A DNA stretch of 64,000 nucleotides from UPXZ01 sp047974405 (GTDB lineage: Bacteria > Bacteroidota > Bacteroidia > Bacteroidales > Paludibacteraceae). Shown piece by piece: positions 29,147 through 38,468 of the stretch. Location: the NCBI GenBank assembly GCA_047974405.1, contig JBKECI010000053.1, positions 10,823 through 74,822 of the forward strand, read 5' to 3'. The translations under genes were made by a program, and so were the position numbers. How positions within the stretch are numbered: position 1 is the first letter of the stretch; each line of letters begins with the position of its first letter. Below the pieces are notes generated by a model. That model searched no databases. It saw only the letters and a list, made by a program, of their open reading frames with translations, and was not told where the DNA came from.

Positions 29147-29941
29147 TTACTTTTTATAATACTGGAGAGCTTCCGGCAACTGTTTTTGAATATCGGAAAT
29201 ACGTCTTGCATCGTCAGGGTGAGTGCTTAGAAATTCTATAGGCTTTGACGAACTTTCAGACAAAGCCGCCATTCTTTGCCAGAATGGAATGGCTTCGGAG
29301 GGATTATATCCTGCCATTGCCATAAAAATCAATCCCAAATGATCGGCTTCCGACTCTTGACTGCGCGAATATTTGAGTATTGCCAATTGTGAGCCTATCC
29401 CATACAATGCTCCTAATCCTTGCTGAACGGCAGTGGACTTCCCTGCGACAGCCGCACCCAGAAAAGCTGCCCCATATTGTGCTATCATTGTTTGGCTAAG
29501 CCTCTCACTGCTATGCCTGCCTATAGCATGGGCTATTTCGTGTCCCATAACGACAGCCAGTCCGGTTTCGGTTTTCGTTACAGGCAAAATACCATCGTAA
29601 ACGGCGACCTTTCCGCCCGGCATACAAAAAGCATTTACCTGATTAGCTTTAAGCAAGTTGTATTCCCAAGCAAAATTTTGAATTTGATTCTCGTATCCGC
29701 TGGCTTTCATATAGCTTTCGACAGCAGCTGCAATACGAGCACCAACTCTTTTTACCATAGCGGTATTTGTTTTGTCGGTCGAAAGGGGAACAGAGTCTAT
29801 CAATTGCTTATACTCAGTAAAACTCATTTGATTGAGTTCGCTGTCTGAAACCAAGTTTAATTGTTTGCGCCCGGTGAGCATTACACTAGAACAAGCAGCC
29901 ACAAACACAGCGATAAAAAACAAAGCGATTATTTTTTTCAT
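29147..29941 (-). CDS. M48-family metalloprotease lipoprotein
   Basis: A product of 264 residues from ATG 29941, the start that leaves a proper lipoprotein signal (F-V-A-A-C, Cys17). The M48 zinc motif H-E-I-A-H is at residues 134-138, the third ligand is Glu198 in S-E-A-D-H-L-G, and the C-terminus has S-T-H-P-D-D-A-R-R. This matches the periplasmic BepA/LoiP-like group that cleaves or refolds outer-membrane proteins, a plausible role in a cell rich in TonB receptors. It stands alone, with no clear promoter match upstream. Confidence 0.9.
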   Translation of the reverse strand: MKKIIALFFIAVFVAACSSVMLTGRKQLNLVSDSELNQMSFTEYKQLIDSVPLSTDKTNTAMVKRVGARIAAAVESYMKASGYENQIQNFAWEYNLLKANQVNAFCMPGGKVAVYDGILPVTKTETGLAVVMGHEIAHAIGRHSSERLSQTMIAQYGAAFLGAAVAGKSTAVQQGLGALYGIGSQLAILKYSRSQESEADHLGLIFMAMAGYNPSEAIPFWQRMAALSESSSKPIEFLSTHPDDARRISDIQKQLPEALQYYKK

Positions 29942-30069
29942 TTTTATTAAAAAATTAAGAAAATGATTATTAGAGATTATATAAACCACAATGGTATGTT
30001 CTTGTTTATCAGGAATTTAAATCGACACACCTTTTCCTATGGGGAGTCGAAAATGAAAGTTACAAATTT

Positions 30070-30151
30070 CAATTTCCCTAAATCCCCTTTTGCCAAAGGG
30101 AACTTGAGAATACAAACGCCCCCCTTTTTGAAAAGAGGATAAGGGAGATTG
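30070..30151. repeat. Imperfect inverted repeat element (MITE-like)
   Basis: The left arm (30070-30091) begins CAATTTCCCTAAATCCCC and the right arm (30131-30151) is its near-reverse complement, ending GATAAGGGAGATTG. About 40 bp lie between, including a small inner pair CCCTTTTG/CAAAGGG-like. A further degraded copy of the right arm follows at about 30166-30188. Non-coding CCCTAAATCCCC-type repeats of this look are common in Bacteroidetes genomes. Confidence 0.5.
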
Positions 30152-30248
30152 AAACAATCTATTTTCTGGAAGAGGGATAAGAAAAATTGTAATATTTTAC
30201 TGATAATAAAAATTATAACAAACTAATCTGTATAATGTCTATTTTATT

Positions 30249-30256
30249 TATCTTTG
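30249..30256 (+). promoter_or_regulatory. -7 element of the VanZ-like/dprA operon
   Basis: TATCTTTG matches the -7 consensus, about 76 bp before the ATG at 30332. No clear -33 TTG was found. Confidence 0.45.
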
Positions 30257-30331
30257 CACTATTCCACAAATAGCGTGTCAAAAATAGAAAAAACGGGACA
30301 TTTTATTCGATAATTACAAAACCTTAACTAA

Positions 30332-30721
30332 ATGGTTAATTTTATTCAAAACTATTGGAAGTCTATCGTTATCACCGGCATCATATTTTTACTTTCAACC
30401 ATAAATTTTTCCACAACTCAAGAGATAGTAAAATTCAAATATAGCGACAAACTGGTACACATTGCAATGTATGCGGCTTTAGGCTTTACGCTGATGTATG
30501 ATTATGCAAACGACATAAATTTCAAACACAAGCATGCACATTTCCATCTTGTGATATTGCTATTTCCTTTTTTGTTTGGAGGTATTATCGAAATTGTTCA
30601 GCAAGTATTTTTCCCTCCCCGAACGGCAGAGTGGATGGATTGGGTGGCAGATATTGCCGGTATCTTATTGGGAGGGGTTTGTGCCCATTTCCTCTTAAAA
30701 AAGACAAAAACAAATGGATGA
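30332..30721 (+). CDS. VanZ-like family membrane protein
   Basis: A 129-residue protein with four predicted membrane helices (about 11-28, 43-60, 71-92, 105-123). The conserved family features are D-K-L-V-H-I-A-M-Y-A-A-L-G after the first helix and R-T-A-E-W-M-D-W-V-A-D-I-A-G before the last. The biochemical role of small VanZ-like proteins is not known; the VanZ prototype gives low teicoplanin resistance. Its last codons overlap the dprA start by 8 bp, so the two are translationally coupled. Confidence 0.85.
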   Translation: MVNFIQNYWKSIVITGIIFLLSTINFSTTQEIVKFKYSDKLVHIAMYAALGFTLMYDYANDINFKHKHAHFHLVILLFPFLFGGIIEIVQQVFFPPRTAEWMDWVADIAGILLGGVCAHFLLKKTKTNG

Positions 30722-31829
30722 GTTACTCAAATATAAGATAGGACTGACACTTATTGAGGGCGTTGGTCCCACTCTGGCAAGAAACTTAGTGGCATACTTG
30801 GGTGGCGTGGAGAATATTTTCAAGGAAAAAAGAGAAAATCTGTCCAAAATTCCCGGCATAGGCAAGGCGCTGTCAAACGAAATAGTTTCGCAAAATGTAC
30901 TGGCAAGGGCAGAAGAAGAAATCGAATTTATAGAAAAAAACAAAATCATTCCTTTTTTTTTTGGAGACAAGAGCTATCCTTTCAGACTGAAAGATTTTCC
31001 TGATGCTCCCGTAATGCTCTACTACAAAGGGAACAAAAATCTGAACGACACCAAATTTATAGGGGTGGTGGGTACACGAAAGGCAACTGACTACGGAAAG
31101 GAAATTTGTAAGAATTTTATCTCTGACTTAGGAAAAAAACTGCCTAATGTCGTAATTGTAAGTGGTCTGGCTTATGGTATTGACATTTGTGCGCACAAAA
31201 CGGCAATAGAAAACAATGTTACTACTATCGCCGTTGTGGGACATGGATTAGACAGAATCTACCCCTCGCTACACAGGGCTACGGCAATAAAAATGCTCGA
31301 AAATGGCGGATTGCTCTCTGAGTTTATGAGCAAAACAAATCCCGAAAAGCAAAATTTTGTGAAACGAAACCGCATCATTGCAGGGATGTGTGATGCGGTT
31401 TTAGTTGTTGAATCGGGTGTCAGAGGGGGAGCATTAATCACAGCAGAACTAGGCAATGACTATAATAGAGACGTATTTGCGATACCTGGAAGAATAGGAG
31501 ATGAATATTCGACAGGATGCAACAAACTTATCAAAGAAAATAAAGCGGCACTTGTAGAATCTGCGGATGATATAATTCGGTTTATGAATTGGGAGTCAAA
31601 CGAAAACAATATCGAAAAAAGCATTCAGACATCGTTATTTGCCGATCTAACAACCGAAGAAGAAGAAATAATAAGTGAAATTCGTAAAAGCGGTAATGGA
31701 ATAAATGTAAACGAGTTGACCGTAAAGCTAAACAAACCATACAGCAAACTTTCATCAAAACTATTGGACATGGAATTTAAAGGATTGGTAAAATGTTTCC
31801 CCGGAGGGATTTACCGTATTGTCAAATAA
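30714..31829 (+). CDS. dprA: DNA-processing protein A (natural transformation)
   Basis: A 371-residue protein. An N-terminal helix-hairpin-helix/SAM-like region (about 1-70, with I-P-G-I-G-K-A-L) precedes the DprA Rossmann core, which contains G-V-V-G-T-R-K-A, V-S-G-L-A-Y-G-I-D-I-C-A-H, the R-N-R-I-I-A-G segment and E-S-G-V-R-G-G-A-L-I-T-A. A C-terminal winged-helix domain (about 305-371) ends in F-P-G-G-I-Y-R. DprA loads RecA on incoming single-stranded DNA in the cytoplasm. All core motifs are intact, so it is probably functional. Confidence 0.95.
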   Translation: MDELLKYKIGLTLIEGVGPTLARNLVAYLGGVENIFKEKRENLSKIPGIGKALSNEIVSQNVLARAEEEIEFIEKNKIIPFFFGDKSYPFRLKDFPDAPVMLYYKGNKNLNDTKFIGVVGTRKATDYGKEICKNFISDLGKKLPNVVIVSGLAYGIDICAHKTAIENNVTTIAVVGHGLDRIYPSLHRATAIKMLENGGLLSEFMSKTNPEKQNFVKRNRIIAGMCDAVLVVESGVRGGALITAELGNDYNRDVFAIPGRIGDEYSTGCNKLIKENKAALVESADDIIRFMNWESNENNIEKSIQTSLFADLTTEEEEIISEIRKSGNGINVNELTVKLNKPYSKLSSKLLDMEFKGLVKCFPGGIYRIVK

Positions 31830-31879
31830 TATAACCTTATGGATTCAATGACTATACTATGAGTATATCGAAACAGTTT

Positions 31880-32575
31880 CTATTTGAATAATATTCCTAT
31901 CAACTCTTTCATCCCTTCGCTTACCCCTTTTTTGATGTGAATAATGTTATAGAGATCCATATCTGTCTCCACGTCATTAGGATCTATCATATAAATAGGT
32001 ACCCCTTTGCGAACAAAATTTAGCAAACCTGCTGCTGGGTAAACCTGCAGTGAAGTGCCGATAACAATAAAAACATCTGCTTTCTTAACCAACTGAATTG
32101 CCTTATCTATTTCCGGAACAGACTCGCCAAACCAGACTATATGCGGACGAAGCTGATAACCCTTAGAACATGTATCCCCTACGTGAATCTCAGGGTTACT
32201 CTCTGATAATTCAATGATTTCACCTTCTTTATCAACAGATCTCACCTTCATCAATTCCCCGTGCAGATGCAACACTTTTTTGCTTCCGGATCTTTCATGC
32301 AGATTATCAACGTTTTGCGTTATTATTTGTACATCAAACTGATGTTCGAGCGCTGCCAAAAGCTTATGCCCATCGTTAGGGCTAACTTGAAAGAGTTGTT
32401 TACGTCGTGTATTATAGAACTCAAGCACCAGCTCGGGATTTTTTTCAAACCCTTCCAGTGTCGCAACTTCTTCTAATCTGTATTTTCCCCAGATTCCGTC
32501 ACTACCTCTAAATGTCGCAACTCCACTCTCAGCGCTCATTCCGGCACCAGAGAGTACAACTATTTGTTTCATCAA
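31880..32575 (-). CDS. Sir2-family NAD-dependent protein deacylase lacking the zinc cysteines
   Basis: A 231-residue sirtuin. NAD-binding motifs are G-A-G-M-S-A-E-S-G (10-18) and T-Q-N-V-D-N-L-H (86-93); the catalytic His is His105 in H-L-H-G-E-L. Tyr54 and Arg57 form the Y-x-x-R pair used by class III sirtuins to bind acidic acyl groups, so desuccinylase/demalonylase activity is possible. The zinc module that normally has four cysteines keeps only Cys136, so no structural zinc is expected. Convergent with dprA; own promoter at 32594-32601. Confidence 0.93.
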   Translation of the reverse strand: MMKQIVVLSGAGMSAESGVATFRGSDGIWGKYRLEEVATLEGFEKNPELVLEFYNTRRKQLFQVSPNDGHKLLAALEHQFDVQIITQNVDNLHERSGSKKVLHLHGELMKVRSVDKEGEIIELSESNPEIHVGDTCSKGYQLRPHIVWFGESVPEIDKAIQLVKKADVFIVIGTSLQVYPAAGLLNFVRKGVPIYMIDPNDVETDMDLYNIIHIKKGVSEGMKELIGILFK

Positions 32576-33011
32576 TTAGGGTTTTTATTTCTGCAAATAT
32601 AAGAATAAATTTTAATAAAAAAAGACAAATAAAAGCAAAAAAAATAAAAGGACAAATGAAGCAATTGAATTTAGCAGTATACATTGCTTATTTGCACACT
32701 CCTGGCAATCAGCAGAATACAATTAGAGTCTGCTCAAAAACACACCTAAACACCTGATTATCTGAATATTGCAAAACAACTTAGGAATATAAGTGTAAGG
32801 ATTTTTTAATAATTCAGATAGAACCTTTGCATTTTACAAAACAAAAATCAAAATCAAGGTTAAAAGTGATCTAAATCGTTAGTTTTATGCATATCTTAAT
32901 TAAACACACCTTTCTTGTGAGAATTTAAGAGATTTTATCCGGTAAACGTCGATTCTCAAAACAGACACAACAGCTTGGCTTATCTTTTATATCAAGACAA
33001 AAAAAAGAATC
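32576..33011. other. 436-bp AT-rich intergenic region between the sirtuin and RNase R genes
   Basis: It contains the sirtuin promoter element near 32594. The rest is very A-rich on the plus strand; no coding frame, RNA gene or convincing terminator for the RNase R gene was recognised. Confidence 0.4.
32594..32601 (-). promoter_or_regulatory. -7 element of the sirtuin gene
   Basis: The minus strand reads TATATTTG, 19 bp before the start codon at 32575, giving a very short leader. The nearest TTG (32628-32626) is 24 bp upstream, longer than usual. Confidence 0.45.
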
Positions 33012-35150
33012 TTACACTAACACGAAATCCAATTGTTTTTTTTCCAAATTAGCTTTGGCTATCTTTACGGTCAGTTCGTCTCCAAGTTGGTATCTTTTGT
33101 GGCGCCGCCTCCCAACTAAGCAATAATTTTTTTCGTCCATCTCGTAATAGTCGTCTTCCAAGTCCCGAATAGGAATCATCCCTTCACATTTATTTTCGAC
33201 AAGTTCTACATAAATGCCCCATTCGGTAATCCCGGAGATTACTCCGTCAAAAGTCTGCCCAATTTTATCTGCCATAAACTCAACCTGCTTATATTTAATA
33301 GAAGCCCGCTCGGCATTTGCTGCCACCTGCTCCATACTGGAACAATGGAGGCATTTTTGCTCATATTCGTCGCCATTGACCGATTTCCCCCTCTCGGCAT
33401 AAGCCTCAAGCAGCCGATGCACCATCATATCAGGATATCTCCGTATGGGTGAAGTAAAATGGGTGTAATAATCGAATGCCAACCCGTAATGCCCTATATT
33501 TTCGGTAGAATAAACGGCTTTTGCCATCGAACGAACTGCCAATGTTTCGATAAGATTTTGCTCTTTTTTCCCCTCTACATCATCCAAAAGCTTGTTGATA
33601 GATGAGGATATTTTGGCTTTACTCCCGTTGGTTTTCAAATTGTAACCAAACTTACAGATAAATTCGGAAAAATTTTGCAACTTGTCGGGATTGGGTACAT
33701 CATGGATTCTATACACAAACGTTTTGGCCGTTTGCCCCTTTTTTACCTTTCCTACATGTTGCGCGACTACTCTATTTGCCAAGAGCATAAATTCTTCAAT
33801 CAATTTGTTGGCATCTTTTTGCTCTTTGAAATAGACACTTAGTGGTTTTCCTTTATTGTCGATTTCAAAACGGACTTCGACCCTGTCAAACGCAATAGCT
33901 CCCTTTTCAAATCTTTTTTCTCTGAGTTTTTTGGCAAGTCTGTCCAATGTCAAAATTTCGTCCTTAAAATCCCCAACACCCGTTTCTATTATATGCTGCG
34001 CCTCCTCATAGGTAAATCTTCTGTTGCTTTTAGTTACGGTTTTGGCTATTTTATAACTTAAAACTTCGGCCTTGTCATTCATTTTGAAAACAACAGAGTA
34101 GGTCAGTTTCTCTTCATCAGGTCGGAGCGAACAAACTCCGTTTGAAAGATATTCGGGGAGCATAGGGATGGTTCTGTCCACCAAATACACGGAGGTAGCT
34201 CTGCTTTCGCCCTCCTTATCGATGATACTCTCTGGACGGACATAATGTGTAACGTCTGCGATATGAACTCCTACTTCCCACAATCCGTCTTCCAATTTTT
34301 GCAACGAAATGGCATCGTCAAAGTCTTTTGCGTCTTTAGGGTCAATGGTTATCGTTACCGTATCTCGCATATCTATTCTTTTGGCAATTTCTTCGGGGGT
34401 AATGCCCGCGTCTATCTTATTGGCGGCCTTTGTAACCTCTTCGGGATACTTGTAAGGAAGTCCAAATTCGGCCAAAATGGCGTGCATTTCGGTGTCGTTA
34501 TCCCCTTTTTCGCCTAAGATATCAATCACTTCGCCCACCGGACTTTTCTGCGTATGTTTCCATTCGGTAATTTTTACCAATGCCTTTTGTCCATCTTTCC
34601 CCCCTTTCAAATTCTCTTTCGGAATAAGTATGTCACTGTTTAGCAATTTGTTATTTACATTTAAAAAAGCAAAATTTCTTGAGACTTCAAGCGTACCTAC
34701 AAAAGTATCATGCGCCCGTTTTAATATCTCAACGATTTCACCCTCCACCTCACGACCTTTTCTGCGGGCATAAAGAAAAACCTTTACCCTATCGTTGAGC
34801 ATAGCCGTATTTATTTTTTTCTCGGGGACAAACACCATATCGCCGCTTTCGTCAGCAAGTACATATGTTTTTACCCCAATTCGCTGAACAACTCCTACCA
34901 CATACCCGCCTATAGAATTTAATTTGAATTTTCCTCTTGAAATTTCTACTAAAAAATCATCATCCCGCAATTCGTAGAGCAAATGGTTGACCAAAGCTTT
35001 TTCCGACTCTACTTTAACGCTGAGCAACGATGAGAGTTGCTTATAATTATAATTTTTTTGAGGATTGGAATTAAAAATATTGGTCATATCACGCATCAGT
35101 TCAATCTTTTTCTTTTGTCCTGGCGGTGAATGCTTTCTCTGTTTTTTCAT
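33012..35150 (-). CDS. rnr: Ribonuclease R
   Basis: A 712-residue 3'-5' exoribonuclease. An N-terminal basic/winged-helix region (about 1-60) is followed by cold-shock OB folds (about 65-225), the RNB catalytic domain (about 255-590) with the metal-binding Asp cluster in D-P-K-D-A-K-D-F-D-D-A, the family motifs H-I-A-D-V-T-H-Y-V and F-T-S-P-I-R-R-Y-P-D, and a C-terminal S1 domain (about 630-710). It degrades structured RNA. It is somewhat shorter than E. coli RNase R (about 810), which is usual for Bacteroidetes. Confidence 0.95.
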   Translation of the reverse strand: MKKQRKHSPPGQKKKIELMRDMTNIFNSNPQKNYNYKQLSSLLSVKVESEKALVNHLLYELRDDDFLVEISRGKFKLNSIGGYVVGVVQRIGVKTYVLADESGDMVFVPEKKINTAMLNDRVKVFLYARRKGREVEGEIVEILKRAHDTFVGTLEVSRNFAFLNVNNKLLNSDILIPKENLKGGKDGQKALVKITEWKHTQKSPVGEVIDILGEKGDNDTEMHAILAEFGLPYKYPEEVTKAANKIDAGITPEEIAKRIDMRDTVTITIDPKDAKDFDDAISLQKLEDGLWEVGVHIADVTHYVRPESIIDKEGESRATSVYLVDRTIPMLPEYLSNGVCSLRPDEEKLTYSVVFKMNDKAEVLSYKIAKTVTKSNRRFTYEEAQHIIETGVGDFKDEILTLDRLAKKLREKRFEKGAIAFDRVEVRFEIDNKGKPLSVYFKEQKDANKLIEEFMLLANRVVAQHVGKVKKGQTAKTFVYRIHDVPNPDKLQNFSEFICKFGYNLKTNGSKAKISSSINKLLDDVEGKKEQNLIETLAVRSMAKAVYSTENIGHYGLAFDYYTHFTSPIRRYPDMMVHRLLEAYAERGKSVNGDEYEQKCLHCSSMEQVAANAERASIKYKQVEFMADKIGQTFDGVISGITEWGIYVELVENKCEGMIPIRDLEDDYYEMDEKNYCLVGRRRHKRYQLGDELTVKIAKANLEKKQLDFVLV

Positions 35151-35370
35151 CTGTTTATAATTTGAGATTTTAATTATCTAATAAGACCATCAGACTGTAA
35201 ACAATTGTTTGTATGCACATTGCCGGCAATTATCCTCAGTGCATCGGTCTTATCTGGTTTTATTTATTTTAATATAACAACACTATTTCCTATTAAGTTT
35301 TAACGATTTTATTTTTCAAAAAATAAACTGTATTTTAGCAGAAAATTTACATCCCTTTTTTTTCAAAAAA

Positions 35371-36255
35371 ATGAAGAAAAATATTGCTTTCATAATCAAT
35401 CCTATCTCCGGCACTTCGGACAATAAGCTACTGCCCAGCATCATCCGGCAATATTTAGATTTGGAGCAATTTGAGTATGAAGTTTTTTTCACCCAAAAGG
35501 GAGGCGATGCTACTACCATAGCGACACAATGTGTCGAAAACAAGTTTGACATTGTGGTTTCGGTGGGAGGAGACGGCACGATGAATGAAATTGCCAAATC
35601 TCTGATACATACCGACAGTGCTTTGGGAATTATTCCGGCAGGTTCGGGCAACGGCTTAGCGCGCCACCTATCAATCCCTATCAATGTAGAAAAAGCTATA
35701 AAACACCTGAACAACTCTGAAATTATCAATATTGACTATGGATTGGTAAACAAAAAACCTTTTTTTTGTACCTGCGGCACCGGTTTTGACGCTTACGTGA
35801 GCGCCGAATTTGCCAAAGCTCAAAAGCGAGGGATGATAACCTATCTCGAAAAAATGGTAAGCAGCTACCTCAATTATAAACTACAAACATACCGGTTGGC
35901 AGGAGAAGGGGTGAGTTTCGAAAACAAAGCGTTTCTCATAACATTTGCCAATGCTTCACAATGGGGAAACAACGTATTCATAGCCCCCGAAGCAAGTGTA
36001 CAAGATGGTCTTTTGGACGTGTCGGTTATAAGTAATTTTCCCAACATCGCCATACCGGGCGTACTGCTGCAACTTTTTACAAAAACCATTCACAGAGACC
36101 TTTACGTTACCACCTTCAGACTGAAAGAAATTACGCTTTTCAGAGAGTCGGAAGGTCCTTTTCACTTGGACGGAGAGCCTTGCGACGAAGGCAAAGAATT
36201 GAAAATACGGATAGTCCCCGGAGGGCTTAAAATAGCCGTTAAAAGACGATTTTAA
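35371..36255 (+). CDS. Diacylglycerol/lipid kinase family protein (YegS-like)
   Basis: A 294-residue protein with a DAGK catalytic domain: N-P-I-S-G (10-14), the nucleotide-binding G-G-D-G-T-M-N-E (66-73) and G-S-G-N-G-L-A-R-H-L (91-100). The C-terminal half has the YegS-type beta-sandwich with L-D-G-E-P-C near residue 267. It phosphorylates a membrane lipid such as diacylglycerol or a sphingoid base; the substrate cannot be told from sequence. Bacteroidales do make sphingolipids, so the latter is worth keeping in mind. Monocistronic between rnr and gyrB. Confidence 0.9.
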   Translation: MKKNIAFIINPISGTSDNKLLPSIIRQYLDLEQFEYEVFFTQKGGDATTIATQCVENKFDIVVSVGGDGTMNEIAKSLIHTDSALGIIPAGSGNGLARHLSIPINVEKAIKHLNNSEIINIDYGLVNKKPFFCTCGTGFDAYVSAEFAKAQKRGMITYLEKMVSSYLNYKLQTYRLAGEGVSFENKAFLITFANASQWGNNVFIAPEASVQDGLLDVSVISNFPNIAIPGVLLQLFTKTIHRDLYVTTFRLKEITLFRESEGPFHLDGEPCDEGKELKIRIVPGGLKIAVKRRF

Positions 36256-36334
36256 ATTCAACACACACTCCTCCGAGAGGTCAAACACTACATTTTTTAA
36301 CGACACCAAGAATGAAATATCCGATTTTTTTTCG

Positions 36335-36342
36335 TATCTTTG
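36335..36342 (+). promoter_or_regulatory. -7 element of gyrB
   Basis: TATCTTTG is a consensus match, 59 bp before the gyrB ATG (36402). No -33 TTG was found at the right spacing. Confidence 0.5.
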
Positions 36343-36401
36343 TGTGTTTTTTATGTTTAGATTTATACAAATTAAAAGATTAGAAATAAAGAAATTATAG
36401 A

Positions 36402-38369
36402 ATGAGTGAAGAAGTTTTAAAAAATGGCAATGAAGAATACGGAGCAAGCAGTATTCAGGTGCTGGAAGGGCTGGAAGCGGTAAGAAAACGTCCGGCAATG
36501 TATATTGGTGATGTTGGAGTAAAAGGTTTGCACCATTTAGTTTACGAGGTGGTGGACAATTCAATCGACGAAGCATTGGCCGGATATTGCGATAAAATTG
36601 ATGTTACAATTAACGAGAACAATTCTATCACAGTAGTTGATAACGGGCGGGGTATTCCTGTCGATATCCATGAGAAAGAAGGTCGGTCGGCATTAGAAGT
36701 GGTAATGACCGTATTGCACGCCGGAGGTAAATTCAATAAAGACAGCTACAAAGTTTCCGGAGGTCTGCACGGGGTAGGAGTTTCTTGCGTAAACGCACTC
36801 TCCACCCTTATGCATGTAGAAGTGAACCGTAACAACAAAAAATATGTTCAGGAATACGAATGTGGAATCCCTAAGTTTGACGTAAAAGAGGTTGGCGTTT
36901 CAACCACAACGGGAACATTGGTAACTTTTACCCCCGACCAAACCATTTTTATCGAACACGTTTACAAATACGATATTTTATCTAACCGACTGCGCGAATT
37001 AGCTTTTCTGAATGCGGGAATCACCCTGACTCTAACCGACAAAAGAGATAAAAACAGCGATGGTATCTGCAAAGCAGAAGAATTTTACTCAAAAGAGGGA
37101 TTGAAAGAATTCGTAGAATACATCGACGAAAGCCGTGAAAATCTGATAGAAAATGTGATACATATCTCTACCGAAAAATCGGGTATTCCGGTAGAAATAG
37201 CTATGACCTACAACACCTCCTACAACGAAAACATACACTCGTACGTAAACAATATTAACACAATAGAAGGGGGAACTCACCTAGCAGGTTTTCGGCGAGG
37301 ATTGACACGTACATTAAAAAAATATGCCGAAGACAACAAAATGCTCGAAAAAGTCGAGAAACAAAAAATAGAAATTAACGGCGACGATTTTCGCGAAGGA
37401 CTGACCGCCGTTATCTCCATTAAAGTTGCCGAACCTCAATTTGAAGGACAAACAAAAACCAAACTTGGAAACAACGAAGTGATGGGCTCGGTAGAAGTTG
37501 CCGTAAGCGAAGCCTTGGGTAACTATTTAGAAGAAAATCCACGAGATGCACGTACCATTGTGGACAAAGTAATATTGGCTGCTACTGCGCGGCATGCTGC
37601 ACGCAAAGCCCGCGAAATGGTTCAGCGCAAGTCCCCTCTTTCGGGAGCAGGACTACCCGGCAAACTCTCTGATTGCTCCAGCAAAGACCCCGAAATATGC
37701 GAGATTTTTCTGGTCGAAGGAGATTCGGCGGGCGGAACCGCACGTACCGGACGAAAAAGAGAATTTCAGGCCATCCTCCCTTTGAAAGGAAAAATACTGA
37801 ACGTGGAAAAAGCCATGCAACACAAAGTGCTTGAAAGTGAAGAAATTCGCAACATATACACAGCACTTGGAGTTACAATAGGAACCGAAGACGATAGCAA
37901 AGCGCTAAATATGAACAAGCTTCGATATCATAAAATTATAATTATGACCGATGCCGATGTGGACGGAAGCCATATTGCCACGCTCATTATGACTTTCTTT
38001 TTCCGGCATATGAAAGAACTGATAGAGCAAGGATACCTCTATATTGCCACTCCCCCACTCTACTTATGCAAAAAGGGAAAAGTTGAAGCTTACTGCTGGA
38101 CAGATCAACAAAGACTGGACTTTATACAACAATATGGTGGCGGAAGCGAATCGGGAATCCACACACAACGCTACAAAGGACTTGGGGAAATGAACGCCCA
38201 ACAATTGTGGGAAACGACGATGGACCCCGAAACCCGCACACTAAGGCAAGTAACCATCGAAAATGCGGCTACGGCAGATCATATTTTTTCTATGCTTATG
38301 GGAGACGATGTGGCCCCTCGAAGACAATTCATAGAACAAAATGCCACTTACGCCAAAATTGACGCGTAG
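36402..38369 (+). CDS. gyrB: DNA gyrase subunit B
   Basis: A 655-residue type II topoisomerase ATPase subunit. The GHKL ATPase motifs are D-N-S-I-D-E-A, D-N-G-R-G-I-P-V and G-G-L-H-G-V-G-V; the Toprim region has E-G-D-S-A-G-G and T-D-A-D-V-D-G-S-H; the C-terminus has Y-K-G-L-G-E-M-N. The length matches Bacteroidetes GyrB and lacks the large insertion of enterobacterial GyrB. It supplies ATP-driven strand passage for negative supercoiling. ParE is a conceivable alternative, but the R-T-G-R-K-R-E-F-Q-A-I-L-P-L-K-G-K segment fits GyrB. Confidence 0.96.
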   Translation: MSEEVLKNGNEEYGASSIQVLEGLEAVRKRPAMYIGDVGVKGLHHLVYEVVDNSIDEALAGYCDKIDVTINENNSITVVDNGRGIPVDIHEKEGRSALEVVMTVLHAGGKFNKDSYKVSGGLHGVGVSCVNALSTLMHVEVNRNNKKYVQEYECGIPKFDVKEVGVSTTTGTLVTFTPDQTIFIEHVYKYDILSNRLRELAFLNAGITLTLTDKRDKNSDGICKAEEFYSKEGLKEFVEYIDESRENLIENVIHISTEKSGIPVEIAMTYNTSYNENIHSYVNNINTIEGGTHLAGFRRGLTRTLKKYAEDNKMLEKVEKQKIEINGDDFREGLTAVISIKVAEPQFEGQTKTKLGNNEVMGSVEVAVSEALGNYLEENPRDARTIVDKVILAATARHAARKAREMVQRKSPLSGAGLPGKLSDCSSKDPEICEIFLVEGDSAGGTARTGRKREFQAILPLKGKILNVEKAMQHKVLESEEIRNIYTALGVTIGTEDDSKALNMNKLRYHKIIIMTDADVDGSHIATLIMTFFFRHMKELIEQGYLYIATPPLYLCKKGKVEAYCWTDQQRLDFIQQYGGGSESGIHTQRYKGLGEMNAQQLWETTMDPETRTLRQVTIENAATADHIFSMLMGDDVAPRRQFIEQNATYAKIDA

Positions 38370-38406
38370 ATTTTTTTTGCTAAAGATACACACTTAAGAG
38401 GTTTTA

Positions 38407-38431
38407 TCGAATAATAGAACCGCTTATTCGA
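38407..38431 (+). terminator. Weak hairpin after gyrB
   Basis: TCGAATAA and TTATTCGA form a perfect 8-bp stem with a 9-nt loop, 38 bp past gyrB. There is no T-run directly after it, so terminator function is doubtful. Confidence 0.3.
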
Positions 38432-38468
38432 CGTTCTAATAAAATAACCGGACGATAAAACTAAGTCG

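Larger units (their letters stand above)
29942..30331. other. 390-bp intergenic region with an inverted repeat element and a VanZ/dprA promoter
   Basis: Between divergent genes. It holds the imperfect inverted repeat at 30070-30151 and a -7 element at 30249-30256, both listed separately. No coding frame or RNA gene was recognised. Confidence 0.5.

Noticed and set aside
31835..31870. Short dyad ATACT-ATG-AGTAT between dprA and the sirtuin gene as a terminator
   Set aside because: The 5-bp stem is too weak and has no T-tract.
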